Shown one piece after another: positions 9,031 to 17,451 of a stretch of 42,043 nucleotides of DNA. Source of the stretch: Clostridia bacterium (GTDB lineage: Bacteria > Bacillota > Clostridia > Oscillospirales > CAG-272); the NCBI GenBank assembly GCA_900769475.1, contig CAAGGQ010000108.1, positions 1 through 42,043 on the forward strand, in the 5' to 3' direction. A model generated the notes under the pieces. It saw only the letters and a program-made list of their open reading frames with translations. It had not been told where the DNA came from and made no database searches. The position numbers were made by a program, and so were the translations under genes. How positions within the stretch are numbered: the stretch's first letter is position 1; every line of letters begins with the position of its first letter.

Positions 9031-9068
9031 AGAACGGCACAGCCATCAGGCTGTGCCGTTCTTTTTTC
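9031..9068 (+). terminator. Intrinsic terminator of the murB-dnaE operon
   Basis: A 14-base-pair stem (9031-9044 with 9049-9062), 4-base loop ATCA, then a T run. It sits between convergent genes and may also work weakly for the minus-strand esterase. Confidence 0.92.
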
Positions 9069-9076
9069 TATTTTGA

Positions 9077-10129
9077 TTATTGAATAAATCCGATCTCCAG
9101 AAGCCAGGCCTTGCAGTCTGCCGTCCAGTTCTTGACCTCAGAAGAAGAGGTAAGGGCAAGGGAGCACCCGTGTCCGCCGGTCTTGTAGAGCTTGAAGGTG
9201 CAGGGAAGTCCTGCTGCCTCCATGGCTTTGGCCATTTCCTCGCTGTTGCGATAGGGTACCGTTTTGTCAGCTACGCTATGGAAGAGGAATACGGGGGGCA
9301 TATCCTTCCGCACGCCGCTTTCGCCCGAGAAAAAGGTTGCCATTGCGGGATCGTTTGCCTTTTCTCCCAAGAATCGGGTGGCGGAGGTTTCGTGTCTCCA
9401 CGAGCCGGACAGGGTGATGACGGGATAGCAAAGCATGGCGGCGTCGGGACGGGAGGAAACGTTGTCAATGGCGTCTCCTGCTTTTCCGCTATCAAAATGC
9501 TCTGCGGCCATGCAGGCAAGATGACCGCCTGCCGAGAAGCCCATGACTGCAATGCGATTGGGATCCACGCCCAGATCCTTGGCGTAGTAGCGCACGTAGC
9601 GAATGGCGCGGAGCACGTCATTCAGAATGGATCGATAATCGGCCGGGGCAACGCGGTAGGTCAAAACAAAGGCCTGCATGCCCCATTCGGTATTGGCGTA
9701 GGAGGCAATGGTCGAGCCCTCAGCTTCCTCGGAGCGCATCCGGTAGGCGCCGCCGGGACAAACGATCACGCAGGGACGATCCTCGCCCTCGATCAGATAG
9801 GGACGTAAGCTGGGAATATCGCTCTCCGGGAAGGCATCGCTCCAGTAAGGAATGTGATCGGTATCACTCCAAAGATACAGAGGATCGTGGCTTTCCCGAT
9901 TGACGCTGATCGATGCGGGAACTTCGGCGTAGGGCAGATCCTCGGGATCGGGAACCACGGGAGTTTCATAGGTGGGCTCCGGTGTGGTTACGGTAACCGT
10001 GGTTTGCTCGGGAGTCGGGGCTGCGGTTGTGGAAATCGGTTCATTGCCGGTGCTGGCACATGCCACGATGGAGAGCAAAAGACCAAACAAAAGCAAAAGG
10101 CTGAGAGTGCGTTTCGAGTTCATCATCAT
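9077..10129 (-). CDS. Lipoprotein alpha/beta hydrolase (esterase/peptidase-like)
   Basis: Predicted surface lipoprotein of 350 residues. A signal peptide ends in the lipobox SIVAC (Cys24), followed by a Thr/Pro-rich linker to about residue 65, then an alpha/beta hydrolase domain. The oxyanion region is CPGGAYR, the nucleophile is Ser199 in GFSAGG, and Asp288 (SVADKTVP) with His320 (GGHGC) complete a triad. It resembles BD-FAE and xylan or carbohydrate esterases and prolyl-oligopeptidase-type enzymes, so deacylation of a glycan is a reasonable guess. Three ATG codons in a row (10129, 10126, 10123) share one GGAGG; the second or third has the better spacing. It has its own promoter. Confidence 0.86.
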   Translation of the reverse strand: MMMNSKRTLSLLLLFGLLLSIVACASTGNEPISTTAAPTPEQTTVTVTTPEPTYETPVVPDPEDLPYAEVPASISVNRESHDPLYLWSDTDHIPYWSDAFPESDIPSLRPYLIEGEDRPCVIVCPGGAYRMRSEEAEGSTIASYANTEWGMQAFVLTYRVAPADYRSILNDVLRAIRYVRYYAKDLGVDPNRIAVMGFSAGGHLACMAAEHFDSGKAGDAIDNVSSRPDAAMLCYPVITLSGSWRHETSATRFLGEKANDPAMATFFSGESGVRKDMPPVFLFHSVADKTVPYRNSEEMAKAMEAAGLPCTFKLYKTGGHGCSLALTSSSEVKNWTADCKAWLLEIGFIQ

Positions 10130-10163
10130 TTTCCTCCGTTTTCAATGATAGGGTTATGGTCTC

Positions 10164-10192
10164 ATTATAATCCTCAAAAAGCAGAAAGTCAA
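10164..10192 (-). promoter_or_regulatory. Predicted SigA promoter of the esterase lipoprotein
   Basis: On the minus strand TTGACT (10192-10187), 17-base spacer, TATAAT (10169-10164). It lies immediately downstream of the Ca2+ ATPase stop, so the esterase is likely transcribed separately. Confidence 0.75.
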
Positions 10193-10203
10193 GAGGAAAA
10201 TGA

Positions 10204-12885
10204 TCAAAATCCGTTTTTTCGTCCTCGCAATCGCCAAAGCAGCTTGCGGATCAGCTCGGCGGGAAAGATGGAGAGAGAGAGCAGGGCGGTGACGCCAAGC
10301 TCCCGCAGGGTCAGGGGGGCAGTACGCAAAACGGTTCCTCCCACGTAGACGAACAGGATCTGAAGGAGTAGGATGGCCAGCATGACCCCAAAAAACACGG
10401 GATTTTTTTCCAGGCCCGAGGTTAGCTTTAGTCGATCGGTGCGGGCCTGAAAGCATTGAAAGACCGAGGAGAAGATGAATAGGGCAAAAAAAGCGGTGAG
10501 CAGATAAATGCGATCCTCAGCAGGACGAAACAGACGGGTAATGTAGGGCGACTTTAAAAAGAACAGGCAAAGTGCCACTGTAAAGCCTCCCAGCAACAGG
10601 ATCTGGTGGATCATGTAGCCGTTTAGAATGGGCTCCTCCCGCCGTTTTGGGGGCTCCTTCATGTAGTCCTCCAAGGGTGGTTCTCCCGCAAAGGCCAGAC
10701 CGCCCAGGGTGTCCATGATCAGGTTGATCCAAAGCATCTGCACTACAGTCACCGGGGAATCAATGCCTAAAAAAGGGCAGATCATGGTTACGGCCATGGC
10801 GCAAAAGTTCATGGTGAGCTGGAGAGTGATGAATTTTCGAATGCTCTTGAAGATGGTTCTTCCGTAGAGCACCGCACGGGCAATGGAGGAAAGGCGATCA
10901 TCCAGGATCACAATATCTCCCGCGTCCTTGGCTACCTGGGTTCCGCTCCCCATGGCAAAGCCGATGTCGGCGCGGCGCAGGGCGGGAGCGTCGTTGATGC
11001 CGTCCCCGGTCATCCCCGTTACCAGTCCCTCGCTTTGCGCCAGGCGCACCAGGCGGCTTTTATCGGTGGGCAGAGCTCGGGCTACCACCGCCAGGCGGGG
11101 CAACAGCTCTCGCAGGCGCAAATCCGAGAGGGTAGCCAACTCCTCGCCGGTCAAAAGAAGATCGTTTTTCGCGTTCAGGATTCCACATTCCGTTGCGATC
11201 TGCCCGGCGGTTTCCCGATGGTCCCCCGTGATCATGACCACGTGAATTCCCGCCGATTGCAGTCTTGCTACGGCCTCCGCGGCCTCGGGACGCAAAGGAT
11301 CGCTCAGGCATACGACTCCCAACAGGAGAAGGCTCCCCGCAATCCTTTCCTTGTGAGCGGTGGCCGAAAGCCCCTCTCGGGAAACGGTGAGAAGCAGAAC
11401 GCGGGTCCCCTTGGATGTCCACTCCCGCAATCTTGTTTCCAGCGCCGGTTTGGAAAAGGAGATCTCCCTTCCTTGCTCGTTCATGGCTCCCCGAACAAAG
11501 GGAAGCAGACGCTCGGGGGCACCCCAAACAAAGGTGACGCGCTCAGCACCTCCAAGGCTGACGGCGGCGTACTTGCGGGCACTGTCAAAGGGAAGGCGGG
11601 AAAGAATGGGGGGAGGGGCGGGAAGACATTCCTCCGGGACGGCGCTGAGCAATGCCCGATCGGTGGCGTTGCCTCCCAAGGCTTGGCGTTGCCCGTGGGC
11701 ATCCTCTCCCGGAGTGGCCTCGGTGCCGTAGCCAAAGCATAGGGCGGCCAGCTGTGCCGTGCGTCCACCTTCCTTCCAAAAGGCGGGGAGGGAATAGACT
11801 TTGCCATGGGCATTTTCAAAAGAGGTCATCTCCATTTGCCCACGGGTTAGCGTTCCGGTTTTGTCGGTAAAAAGAAGATTCATGCTCCCTGCGGCCTCAA
11901 TGCCCACGGGCTTGCGCACCAATACCTGGTCGCGGATCATCTTTCGGATGTTGGAGGAAAGCACCACGGCGATCATCATGGGAAGCCCTTCGGGAACGGC
12001 CACTACGATCACAGTCAGCCCCAAGGTAAAGGCATGAAAGAGCTGGGTGAAGAGATAGGTGGGATCGGCCAGCTTGAGGTGCAGGATCTCCCAGCGCATA
12101 CCGCTATCCAGCACGAAGACGTTGAAGAGATAGGCAAAGGCCACCAGTACCGCTGCCAGATAGCCTAACACGCTGATCTGCTTGGCCAATTTGGAAAGCC
12201 GAAGCTTGAGGGGGCTTTCCCTCGTTTCCTCCTGGATCTCCCGGGAGATCTCCCCCAAAACCGTGGCGTCCCCCACGGCCAGCACCTCCATCTCGCCGCT
12301 TCCCAGGGTCACGTTGCACCCCCGGAAGAGGGCGGAGGGGGCCTCGGGAATCAAACGAGGATCCTGCGAGGGCTTCTTTTTCACCTCACGGCTCTCTCCC
12401 GTCAAGGGGGATTGGTCGGCGCAGATCTCGCCCTCCAGGAGCAGACCGTCCGCAGGGATCTTTTCTCCCGCCCCCAGCAGCACCCGATCGCCTACTACCA
12501 CCTCGCCCACGGGGATTTCCCGTACCCGTCCCTCTCGGCGGACGCGACAGCGGCCGCCCGCGGCCTCGGCGGAAAGCTTGGCAAAGGCGCGGGCAGAGCC
12601 GTACTCCGACGTGGTGGAAATGAGTGTGGCCAGCAGCACCGCCACGGCAATGCCCGCGGTCTCGATCCAATCGGTGTGCTGAAAGAGCAGAAGCAGATTG
12701 ATCAACAGTGCACCCAACAGGATGCGGATCACCGGATCGTTGAGATTGGCCAGGAATTGCCGCCCAAAGGAGGTGCCTTTTTTTTGAGTGAGAAGGTTGG
12801 CTCCGTGCTCTTTTCTGGCCTGTGGTACCTGCTCTTCCCGCAGGCCCTCACGGGAGCCGTGGATCTGTTGTTTTGGTTGGGTCAT
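10204..12885 (-). CDS. P-type Ca2+-transporting ATPase, IIB (PMCA)-like
   Basis: Integral membrane ion pump of 893 residues. The actuator TGES is at residues 162-165, the phosphorylation site is Asp341 in FTDKTGTLT, and the hinge reads MTGDGINDAPALRRADIGFAMG. The M4 motif is VPEGLP (Glu299) and M6 has LWINLIMDTLGGLAFAGEPP, the pattern typical of plasma-membrane Ca2+ ATPases. It is thus a probable Ca2+ exporter. The start at 12885 has GGAGGA at 6 bases; an upstream in-frame ATG (12927) lacks this and adds a non-family tail. There are two Ca2+-type pumps in the window; this one is more divergent and stands alone downstream of fucI's terminator. Confidence 0.92.
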   Translation of the reverse strand: MTQPKQQIHGSREGLREEQVPQARKEHGANLLTQKKGTSFGRQFLANLNDPVIRILLGALLINLLLLFQHTDWIETAGIAVAVLLATLISTTSEYGSARAFAKLSAEAAGGRCRVRREGRVREIPVGEVVVGDRVLLGAGEKIPADGLLLEGEICADQSPLTGESREVKKKPSQDPRLIPEAPSALFRGCNVTLGSGEMEVLAVGDATVLGEISREIQEETRESPLKLRLSKLAKQISVLGYLAAVLVAFAYLFNVFVLDSGMRWEILHLKLADPTYLFTQLFHAFTLGLTVIVVAVPEGLPMMIAVVLSSNIRKMIRDQVLVRKPVGIEAAGSMNLLFTDKTGTLTRGQMEMTSFENAHGKVYSLPAFWKEGGRTAQLAALCFGYGTEATPGEDAHGQRQALGGNATDRALLSAVPEECLPAPPPILSRLPFDSARKYAAVSLGGAERVTFVWGAPERLLPFVRGAMNEQGREISFSKPALETRLREWTSKGTRVLLLTVSREGLSATAHKERIAGSLLLLGVVCLSDPLRPEAAEAVARLQSAGIHVVMITGDHRETAGQIATECGILNAKNDLLLTGEELATLSDLRLRELLPRLAVVARALPTDKSRLVRLAQSEGLVTGMTGDGINDAPALRRADIGFAMGSGTQVAKDAGDIVILDDRLSSIARAVLYGRTIFKSIRKFITLQLTMNFCAMAVTMICPFLGIDSPVTVVQMLWINLIMDTLGGLAFAGEPPLEDYMKEPPKRREEPILNGYMIHQILLLGGFTVALCLFFLKSPYITRLFRPAEDRIYLLTAFFALFIFSSVFQCFQARTDRLKLTSGLEKNPVFFGVMLAILLLQILFVYVGGTVLRTAPLTLRELGVTALLSLSIFPAELIRKLLWRLRGRKNGF

Positions 12886-12944
12886 TTGCGTCCTCCGCCG
12901 GTAGAATTTCTGCTTTACTATATGCACCGGAGGGGAAGAATATG

Positions 12945-12975
12945 AAAAGAGGGCTAACGCCGAAGCGTTAGCCCT
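12945..12975 (-). terminator. Intrinsic terminator of fucI
   Basis: On the minus strand an 11-base-pair stem (12975-12965 with 12960-12950), TTCG tetraloop, then TCTTTTC. It lies right after the fucI stop. Confidence 0.85.
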
Positions 12976-12988
12976 GGGGGAATCGCAA

Positions 12989-14824
12989 TTACAGAGTCTT
13001 TTTGAAGGTAGGACCGTAGGTGGCGCAAGCGCGGTAGTCCTGCCCCTCCTTATCCATGCCGAAGGCGTTCCAGCAAGCGGGACGGTAGATGTCCTCCTCG
13101 GGAACGTTGTGCATGCACACGGGGATGCGGAGCATGGAGCACATAGTGATCAGATCGGCGCCGATGTGACCGTAGGAGATGGCACCGTGGTTGGCACCCC
13201 AGTTCATCATCACCTCGTAGGCAGTTTTGAAGGCGGAGCCCTCCTTGCCGTCACAGCGAGGAGCGAACCAGGTGCAGGGCCAGGTGGGATTGGTTCTTTC
13301 CATCAGCGTGTCGTTCACTTCCTTGGGCAGGTTCACCGTCCAGCCCTCGGCGATCTGGAGCACCGGTCCCAGACCCTTCACCAGATTCAAGCGGATCATG
13401 GTGCAGGGCATTTCTGCATAAGTATCAAAGTGGCTGGAGAATCCGCCGCCGCGGAAGTTATCAAAGCCGGCCTCGCACCAAACGGTGGCGTCGGTCATCT
13501 TCTTAATATCCTCGTCGGTAACCTCCCACCATTTCTTCATCACGGCGTTGCCGTTTTCATCGGTGCAAACGCCCGATGCGTCCAGGCATGCGGCACCCGA
13601 GTTGAGCAGGTGGATGATACCGTCGGATTCGGCGGCCTTGCCGGTGAGCTTGTAGCCGGTCACGCGCTCGGTTGCCTCGCCCGACCAGTAGGTGCGCACG
13701 TCGGCAAAGATCTGGGCGCGGTTGGTGAGCAGGCGCATCATCAGCATGCCCATGCCGTTGAGAACATCGTTCTCGGTGGCAAGGGTAAAGGGCTCGCGGG
13801 CACCGTTGTGATCAAAGGTAGAGGAGAGCAGAGCCTCGGGATAGTCGCAGTTGGGCCAGTGGTCGGTCCACTGTCTTTGTCCCTGGAACCCGCCGGCAAT
13901 GGCGTTGTGACCGATCTTCTCTTCCTCAAAGGCATCGGGAAGATTGGGGTTGCCTGCCATCAGATCCTTGATGATGCAGTACATCTTTACGGTGAACTCC
14001 CACTGCTTTTCCTTTTCCTCGGGAGTGAACTTAATCTTACGCTCCTCACCCAGGAAGTTGACGCTCTCGGGGTTATCGTCGCGGCCTTCCTTGCAGTGCT
14101 CTTTTGTCCATGCCAGAGCCTTCTGGAATTCTGCCTCGTCGTAGATGCCTTCCTCCATACGGCGAAGGATCTCTACCTCGTCCACCGATTCCACGCGCAT
14201 GCCAAAGTAGGATTCCAGCATGTCCTGATCAATAATGGAGCCGGCGATACCCATGCACTGGGAGCCGATCTGCAGGTAGGATTTGCCGCGCATGGTGGCA
14301 ACGGCAATGGCGGCGCGACCAAAGCGGAGCAGCTTTTCCTTTACGTCCTCGGGAACCTCGTTTACCTGGTTCAGATCCTGAACCTCGTGACCGTAGATGC
14401 CAAAAGCGGGCAGACCCTTCTGGGCATGTCCTGCCAGAACGGCGGCAAGATATACCGCGCCGGGACGCTCGGTGCCGTTAAAGCCCCAAACGCCCTTGAT
14501 GGTCATGGGATCCATGTCCATGGTCTCGGATCCGTAGCACCAGCAGGAGGTAACCGAAAGGGTAATGGAAACGCCTTCCTTGCGGAACTTATCGGCGCAA
14601 GCGGCGGCCTCGGGAACACGGCCGATGCAGGTATCTGCCAGAACCACCTTTACGGGCTCGCCGTTGGAATAGAACAGGTTTTCTTCAAACAATTTTTTTG
14701 CCGCGTTTGCCATTGCCCAAACGGTGGGCTCCAGAGATTCGCGGAGCATCATAGGGCCGCGACGGCCGTCAATACAAGGACGAATACCGATTACGGGATA
14801 ATCGCCAACATATCTGTTTTTCAT
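12989..14824 (-). CDS. fucI: L-fucose isomerase
   Basis: Mn2+-dependent ketol isomerase converting L-fucose to L-fuculose (the family also acts on D-arabinose). The 611 residues are slightly longer than the E. coli enzyme. Landmarks include IGIRPCIDGRRGPMML at the N-terminus, GVWGFNGTERPGAVYLAA, IGSQCMGIAGSIIDQ, and FDHNGAREPFTLATENDVLN carrying metal-ligand acidic residues, with a late HxxAD-type region near SYGHIGADLITM. The start has GGAGGAG upstream. No fuculokinase or aldolase is nearby, so the rest of the pathway must lie elsewhere. A divergently transcribed AraC-type protein is the likely regulator. Confidence 0.95.
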   Translation of the reverse strand: MKNRYVGDYPVIGIRPCIDGRRGPMMLRESLEPTVWAMANAAKKLFEENLFYSNGEPVKVVLADTCIGRVPEAAACADKFRKEGVSITLSVTSCWCYGSETMDMDPMTIKGVWGFNGTERPGAVYLAAVLAGHAQKGLPAFGIYGHEVQDLNQVNEVPEDVKEKLLRFGRAAIAVATMRGKSYLQIGSQCMGIAGSIIDQDMLESYFGMRVESVDEVEILRRMEEGIYDEAEFQKALAWTKEHCKEGRDDNPESVNFLGEERKIKFTPEEKEKQWEFTVKMYCIIKDLMAGNPNLPDAFEEEKIGHNAIAGGFQGQRQWTDHWPNCDYPEALLSSTFDHNGAREPFTLATENDVLNGMGMLMMRLLTNRAQIFADVRTYWSGEATERVTGYKLTGKAAESDGIIHLLNSGAACLDASGVCTDENGNAVMKKWWEVTDEDIKKMTDATVWCEAGFDNFRGGGFSSHFDTYAEMPCTMIRLNLVKGLGPVLQIAEGWTVNLPKEVNDTLMERTNPTWPCTWFAPRCDGKEGSAFKTAYEVMMNWGANHGAISYGHIGADLITMCSMLRIPVCMHNVPEEDIYRPACWNAFGMDKEGQDYRACATYGPTFKKTL

Positions 14825-14843
14825 TTTTTCTCCTCCAAAATGA

Positions 14844-14872
14844 TTGACATATCAACAAAAATATGATATGCT
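14844..14872 (+). promoter_or_regulatory. Predicted promoter of the araC-type gene
   Basis: TTGACA (14844-14849), 17-base spacer, TATGCT (14867-14872). The perfect -35 with a degenerate -10 suits a moderately expressed regulator. Confidence 0.55.
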
Positions 14873-14893
14873 ATTATTGTTATTATATCATAT
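14861..14893. promoter_or_regulatory. Inverted repeat and divergent promoter in the fucI-araC intergenic region
   Basis: ATATGATAT (14861-14869) and ATATCATAT (14885-14893) form a 9-base inverted repeat with a 15-base gap. A minus-strand TATAAT with an upstream TGA (extended -10; 14887-14882) for fucI lies inside it, and the plus-strand -10 overlaps the left arm. It is a candidate operator for the AraC-type protein; AT-richness makes chance similarity possible. Confidence 0.45.
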
Positions 14894-14962
14894 ATACCCC
14901 GCCCATTCTTGTGCTATTTCGCCTTTTTATATAACAATATTCACTTTTTGGAGAAGAAAGCC

Positions 14963-15823
14963 TTGGATTATCGAGAAAAACGGGTACACGGAGAAGAGGG
15001 ACTTCCGGTATCCATGTACGAGTCGTCCCCCAAAAGCCCGCGCTACCATATGAACTGCCATTGGCATTCCGAACACGAGATCATCTACGTAAAGGCCGGA
15101 CGGCTGGAACTGCGTCTGGGCATGGGAGAGGATCCCATCGTCCTGCGTGGCGGCGAGGTCGCCTTTGTGCAGGGAGGAACGCTGCACTCGGCGGTTCCTT
15201 ACGATTGCACCTATATCTGCTTTGTGTTGGACGTGGCTCGCATGCTGAGCCAGGATGATGCCTGCGCCGAGGCAATCTATCGCATCGACAAGGGCAAATG
15301 GCGGATCACGCCCCACGTCAGCCTGCGTTCTCCCGTGTTTGGAGAACTTTGCGAGCGGATGTATCAGGTGCTCACCCGCCGGGAGGAGGGCTTTGCCTTT
15401 TTCGTCAAGGGTTATGTGCTGGAATTCTTTGGTGCACTGTTAAGGGAGCACCTCTTTGAGAGCGGATTTTCGGGCTCTGCGGGAGAGGAGAAAAACGCGG
15501 GCCGCATGAAGATCGTGCTGGATTTTATTCAAAAAAATTATCCCCGGGAGATCGAGCTTTCGGAGCTGGCGCGGCTCTCCAATATGAGCCCTAACTATTT
15601 TTGTCGCTACTTCCGTCGGCTAACGGGGCAGACTCCCATCGATTATCTCATCACCTATCGCCTGGAGTCCTCCTGTTACGCCCTACGCACCACCGACCTG
15701 ACCGTGACCGACATCGCTTTTTCCTGCGGCTTTAATGACGTGAGCCATTTTGTAAAGATGTTCCGCAAGATGTACGGCATGACCCCCAAGAGCTATCGCC
15801 TGATCCAAGGGCGAGAAGCGTAA
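14963..15823 (+). CDS. AraC family transcriptional regulator
   Basis: Cytosolic one-component sugar-responsive regulator of about 286 residues. The N-terminal cupin has HWHSEHEIIYVKAG and a second strand set GGEVAFVQGGTLHS. The C-terminal double helix-turn-helix reads SELARLSNMSPNYFCRYFRR and then DIAFSCGFNDVSHFVKMFRK with the classic RxxxYR-like end. A TTG at 14963 is the preferred start, since GGAG lies 9 bases upstream and family members begin near DYREKRVHG. An ATG at 14909 would add 18 residues without a binding site. It probably regulates fucI across the shared intergenic region; fucose or an intermediate as ligand is inference. Confidence 0.88.
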   Translation: MDYREKRVHGEEGLPVSMYESSPKSPRYHMNCHWHSEHEIIYVKAGRLELRLGMGEDPIVLRGGEVAFVQGGTLHSAVPYDCTYICFVLDVARMLSQDDACAEAIYRIDKGKWRITPHVSLRSPVFGELCERMYQVLTRREEGFAFFVKGYVLEFFGALLREHLFESGFSGSAGEEKNAGRMKIVLDFIQKNYPREIELSELARLSNMSPNYFCRYFRRLTGQTPIDYLITYRLESSCYALRTTDLTVTDIAFSCGFNDVSHFVKMFRKMYGMTPKSYRLIQGREA

Positions 15824-15881
15824 AAGAATCCCCGTAGACGGCCGAAAATCGGTGTTTTGGCCGTTTACGGGGATTCTTTTG
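15822..15881. terminator. Bidirectional terminator between araC and cls
   Basis: About 20 base pairs with one mismatch: AAAAGAATCCCCGTAGACGG-type arm at 15822-15843 with 15858-15880, separated by a short A/T-rich loop. A-runs and T-runs flank both sides, so it should stop transcription from both convergent genes. Confidence 0.88.
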
Positions 15882-17414
15882 TTACATCAAAGGCGCAAAG
15901 AGTCGGGCAATGGATTGCCAGAGGCGCTTCAGCGGGCCGCATTTGCAATCCTTGGGAGTGATCTCCCGGCACCGCTCCAGGGTGCGGAAGAAGTCGGCCT
16001 TGATCTCCTCGATGGCAGGGGTCAGATAAAGGCAGACGCCGCACTCAAAGTGCAGATACAGACTGCGAAAATCCAGGTTGACCGTTCCCACCGTGGCCAC
16101 GGTATCGTCGGAGAGGAAGAGCTTGGCGTGGAGAAAGCCTTCTTCGTACTCGTATACGCGGATCCCGGCCTCCAAAAGATCTTGGTAATAGGAGCGAGTG
16201 GTAAAGTGCACCGGCCGCTTGTCGGGGATCCCGGGGGTAACGATGCGCACGTCTATGCCTCCTGCCGCGGCTCGCTTAAGCCCCGCGAGAAGACTGTCAT
16301 CTACCATGAAATAGGGGGTGGTGATATAGAGATAGTCCTTGGCATGCTCGATCATCTGCATATACACATGCTCGCCCACCGTTTCGCCGTCGATGGGACT
16401 GTCGGCATAGGGCTGCACCCAGCCTCCGCCCCGAGTGTAGAGGGATGGCAGGGGCGCGTAGTCGGCGTAGCGCTCCTCTTTCTTGGAGAGCAGTCCCCAG
16501 ATCTGCAGGAACATCACAGTAAAGCTCCAGGCTCCCTCGCCCTGTAAACGTACGCCGGCGTCCTTCCAAACCCCGTGCTTGATCCTCTCGCCAATGTATT
16601 CGTCGGCCAGATTGATCCCGCCCGTGTAGGCCACGGTGCCGTCGATCACGGCGATCTTGCGGTGGTCACGGTTGTTTTGCAGGCTGGTAAGGAAGGGATG
16701 AAAGCGATTGAAGACCCGACAGCGGATCCCTCGCTTTTCCAGCTTTTGAAGGTAATTGGGGGGCAGGGTCAGAAAGCAGCCCAGGTCATCGTAGACCACC
16801 CGCACGTCCACCCCTTCCTTGGCCTTTTGGGTCAGGATCTCCAGAATGGCGTTCCACATGGTGCCTTCTTCAATGATGAAATACTCAAAAAAGATATAGT
16901 GCTTTGCGTTTTTCAGATCTTCCAGGAGGGAGGGGAGAAGCTCCTGTCCCGATGAAAAATAGCGGACTTCCGTATTTCGGTAAATAGGGAAGCCCGCCGT
17001 GGTTTGCAAGTAGGTGATTAACTTTTGATGGTCGCGGAGCATTCCCTGAGCGTCGCGCAGGCGATCCGCAGAGGGGGAGAACGCGCCCTTGGCTTTTTCT
17101 TCGATCTGCTTTAGCGTTTTTCGAAATCCAACGCTGGTGGTTTGAAAATGGAAGATCCAGTAAAAGGCGCCTCCAAACAGGGGAAAAAGGAGGATCAGAA
17201 AAATCAGGGAATTTTTAAAGGGCTTTTGATCGGGGCGGGTGAGCAGATGCAGAGCGGTAAGAATACTGATCACGTTGAGCAGTACTACCAGTCCGTGCAC
17301 CACCGCGCTTCGCATCAGAAGTGCCACCAACAGGGCGATCTGTGCCAGGATCAAAAGAACGATAAAGATCCGTCGGCTGACCAGCCGTCGAATTCCTTTG
17401 AACAGAGCTTTCAT
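15882..17414 (-). CDS. cls: Cardiolipin synthase
   Basis: Membrane enzyme joining two phosphatidylglycerol molecules into cardiolipin, 510 residues. Three hydrophobic segments at residues 15-35, 40-57 and 68-88 anchor it. Two phospholipase-D HKD motifs are intact: H251-R-K253 with D258 in DHRKIAVIDG, and H429-A-K431 with D436 in FLHAKLFLSDD. AAGAAAGGAGGA precedes the start. It lies 37 bases downstream of a Ca2+ ATPase on the same strand with no clear terminator between, so the two are likely co-transcribed. Cardiolipin supply near membrane pumps is plausible but not shown. Confidence 0.94.
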   Translation of the reverse strand: MKALFKGIRRLVSRRIFIVLLILAQIALLVALLMRSAVVHGLVVLLNVISILTALHLLTRPDQKPFKNSLIFLILLFPLFGGAFYWIFHFQTTSVGFRKTLKQIEEKAKGAFSPSADRLRDAQGMLRDHQKLITYLQTTAGFPIYRNTEVRYFSSGQELLPSLLEDLKNAKHYIFFEYFIIEEGTMWNAILEILTQKAKEGVDVRVVYDDLGCFLTLPPNYLQKLEKRGIRCRVFNRFHPFLTSLQNNRDHRKIAVIDGTVAYTGGINLADEYIGERIKHGVWKDAGVRLQGEGAWSFTVMFLQIWGLLSKKEERYADYAPLPSLYTRGGGWVQPYADSPIDGETVGEHVYMQMIEHAKDYLYITTPYFMVDDSLLAGLKRAAAGGIDVRIVTPGIPDKRPVHFTTRSYYQDLLEAGIRVYEYEEGFLHAKLFLSDDTVATVGTVNLDFRSLYLHFECGVCLYLTPAIEEIKADFFRTLERCREITPKDCKCGPLKRLWQSIARLFAPLM

Positions 17415-17451
17415 AGGATCCTCCTTTCTTCCGTAGTTGATGATCGACCGA

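Noticed and set aside
13109..14866. A 585-codon frame antisense to fucI
   Set aside because: In register with fucI codons; no ribosome site or domain; same codon-usage artefact.
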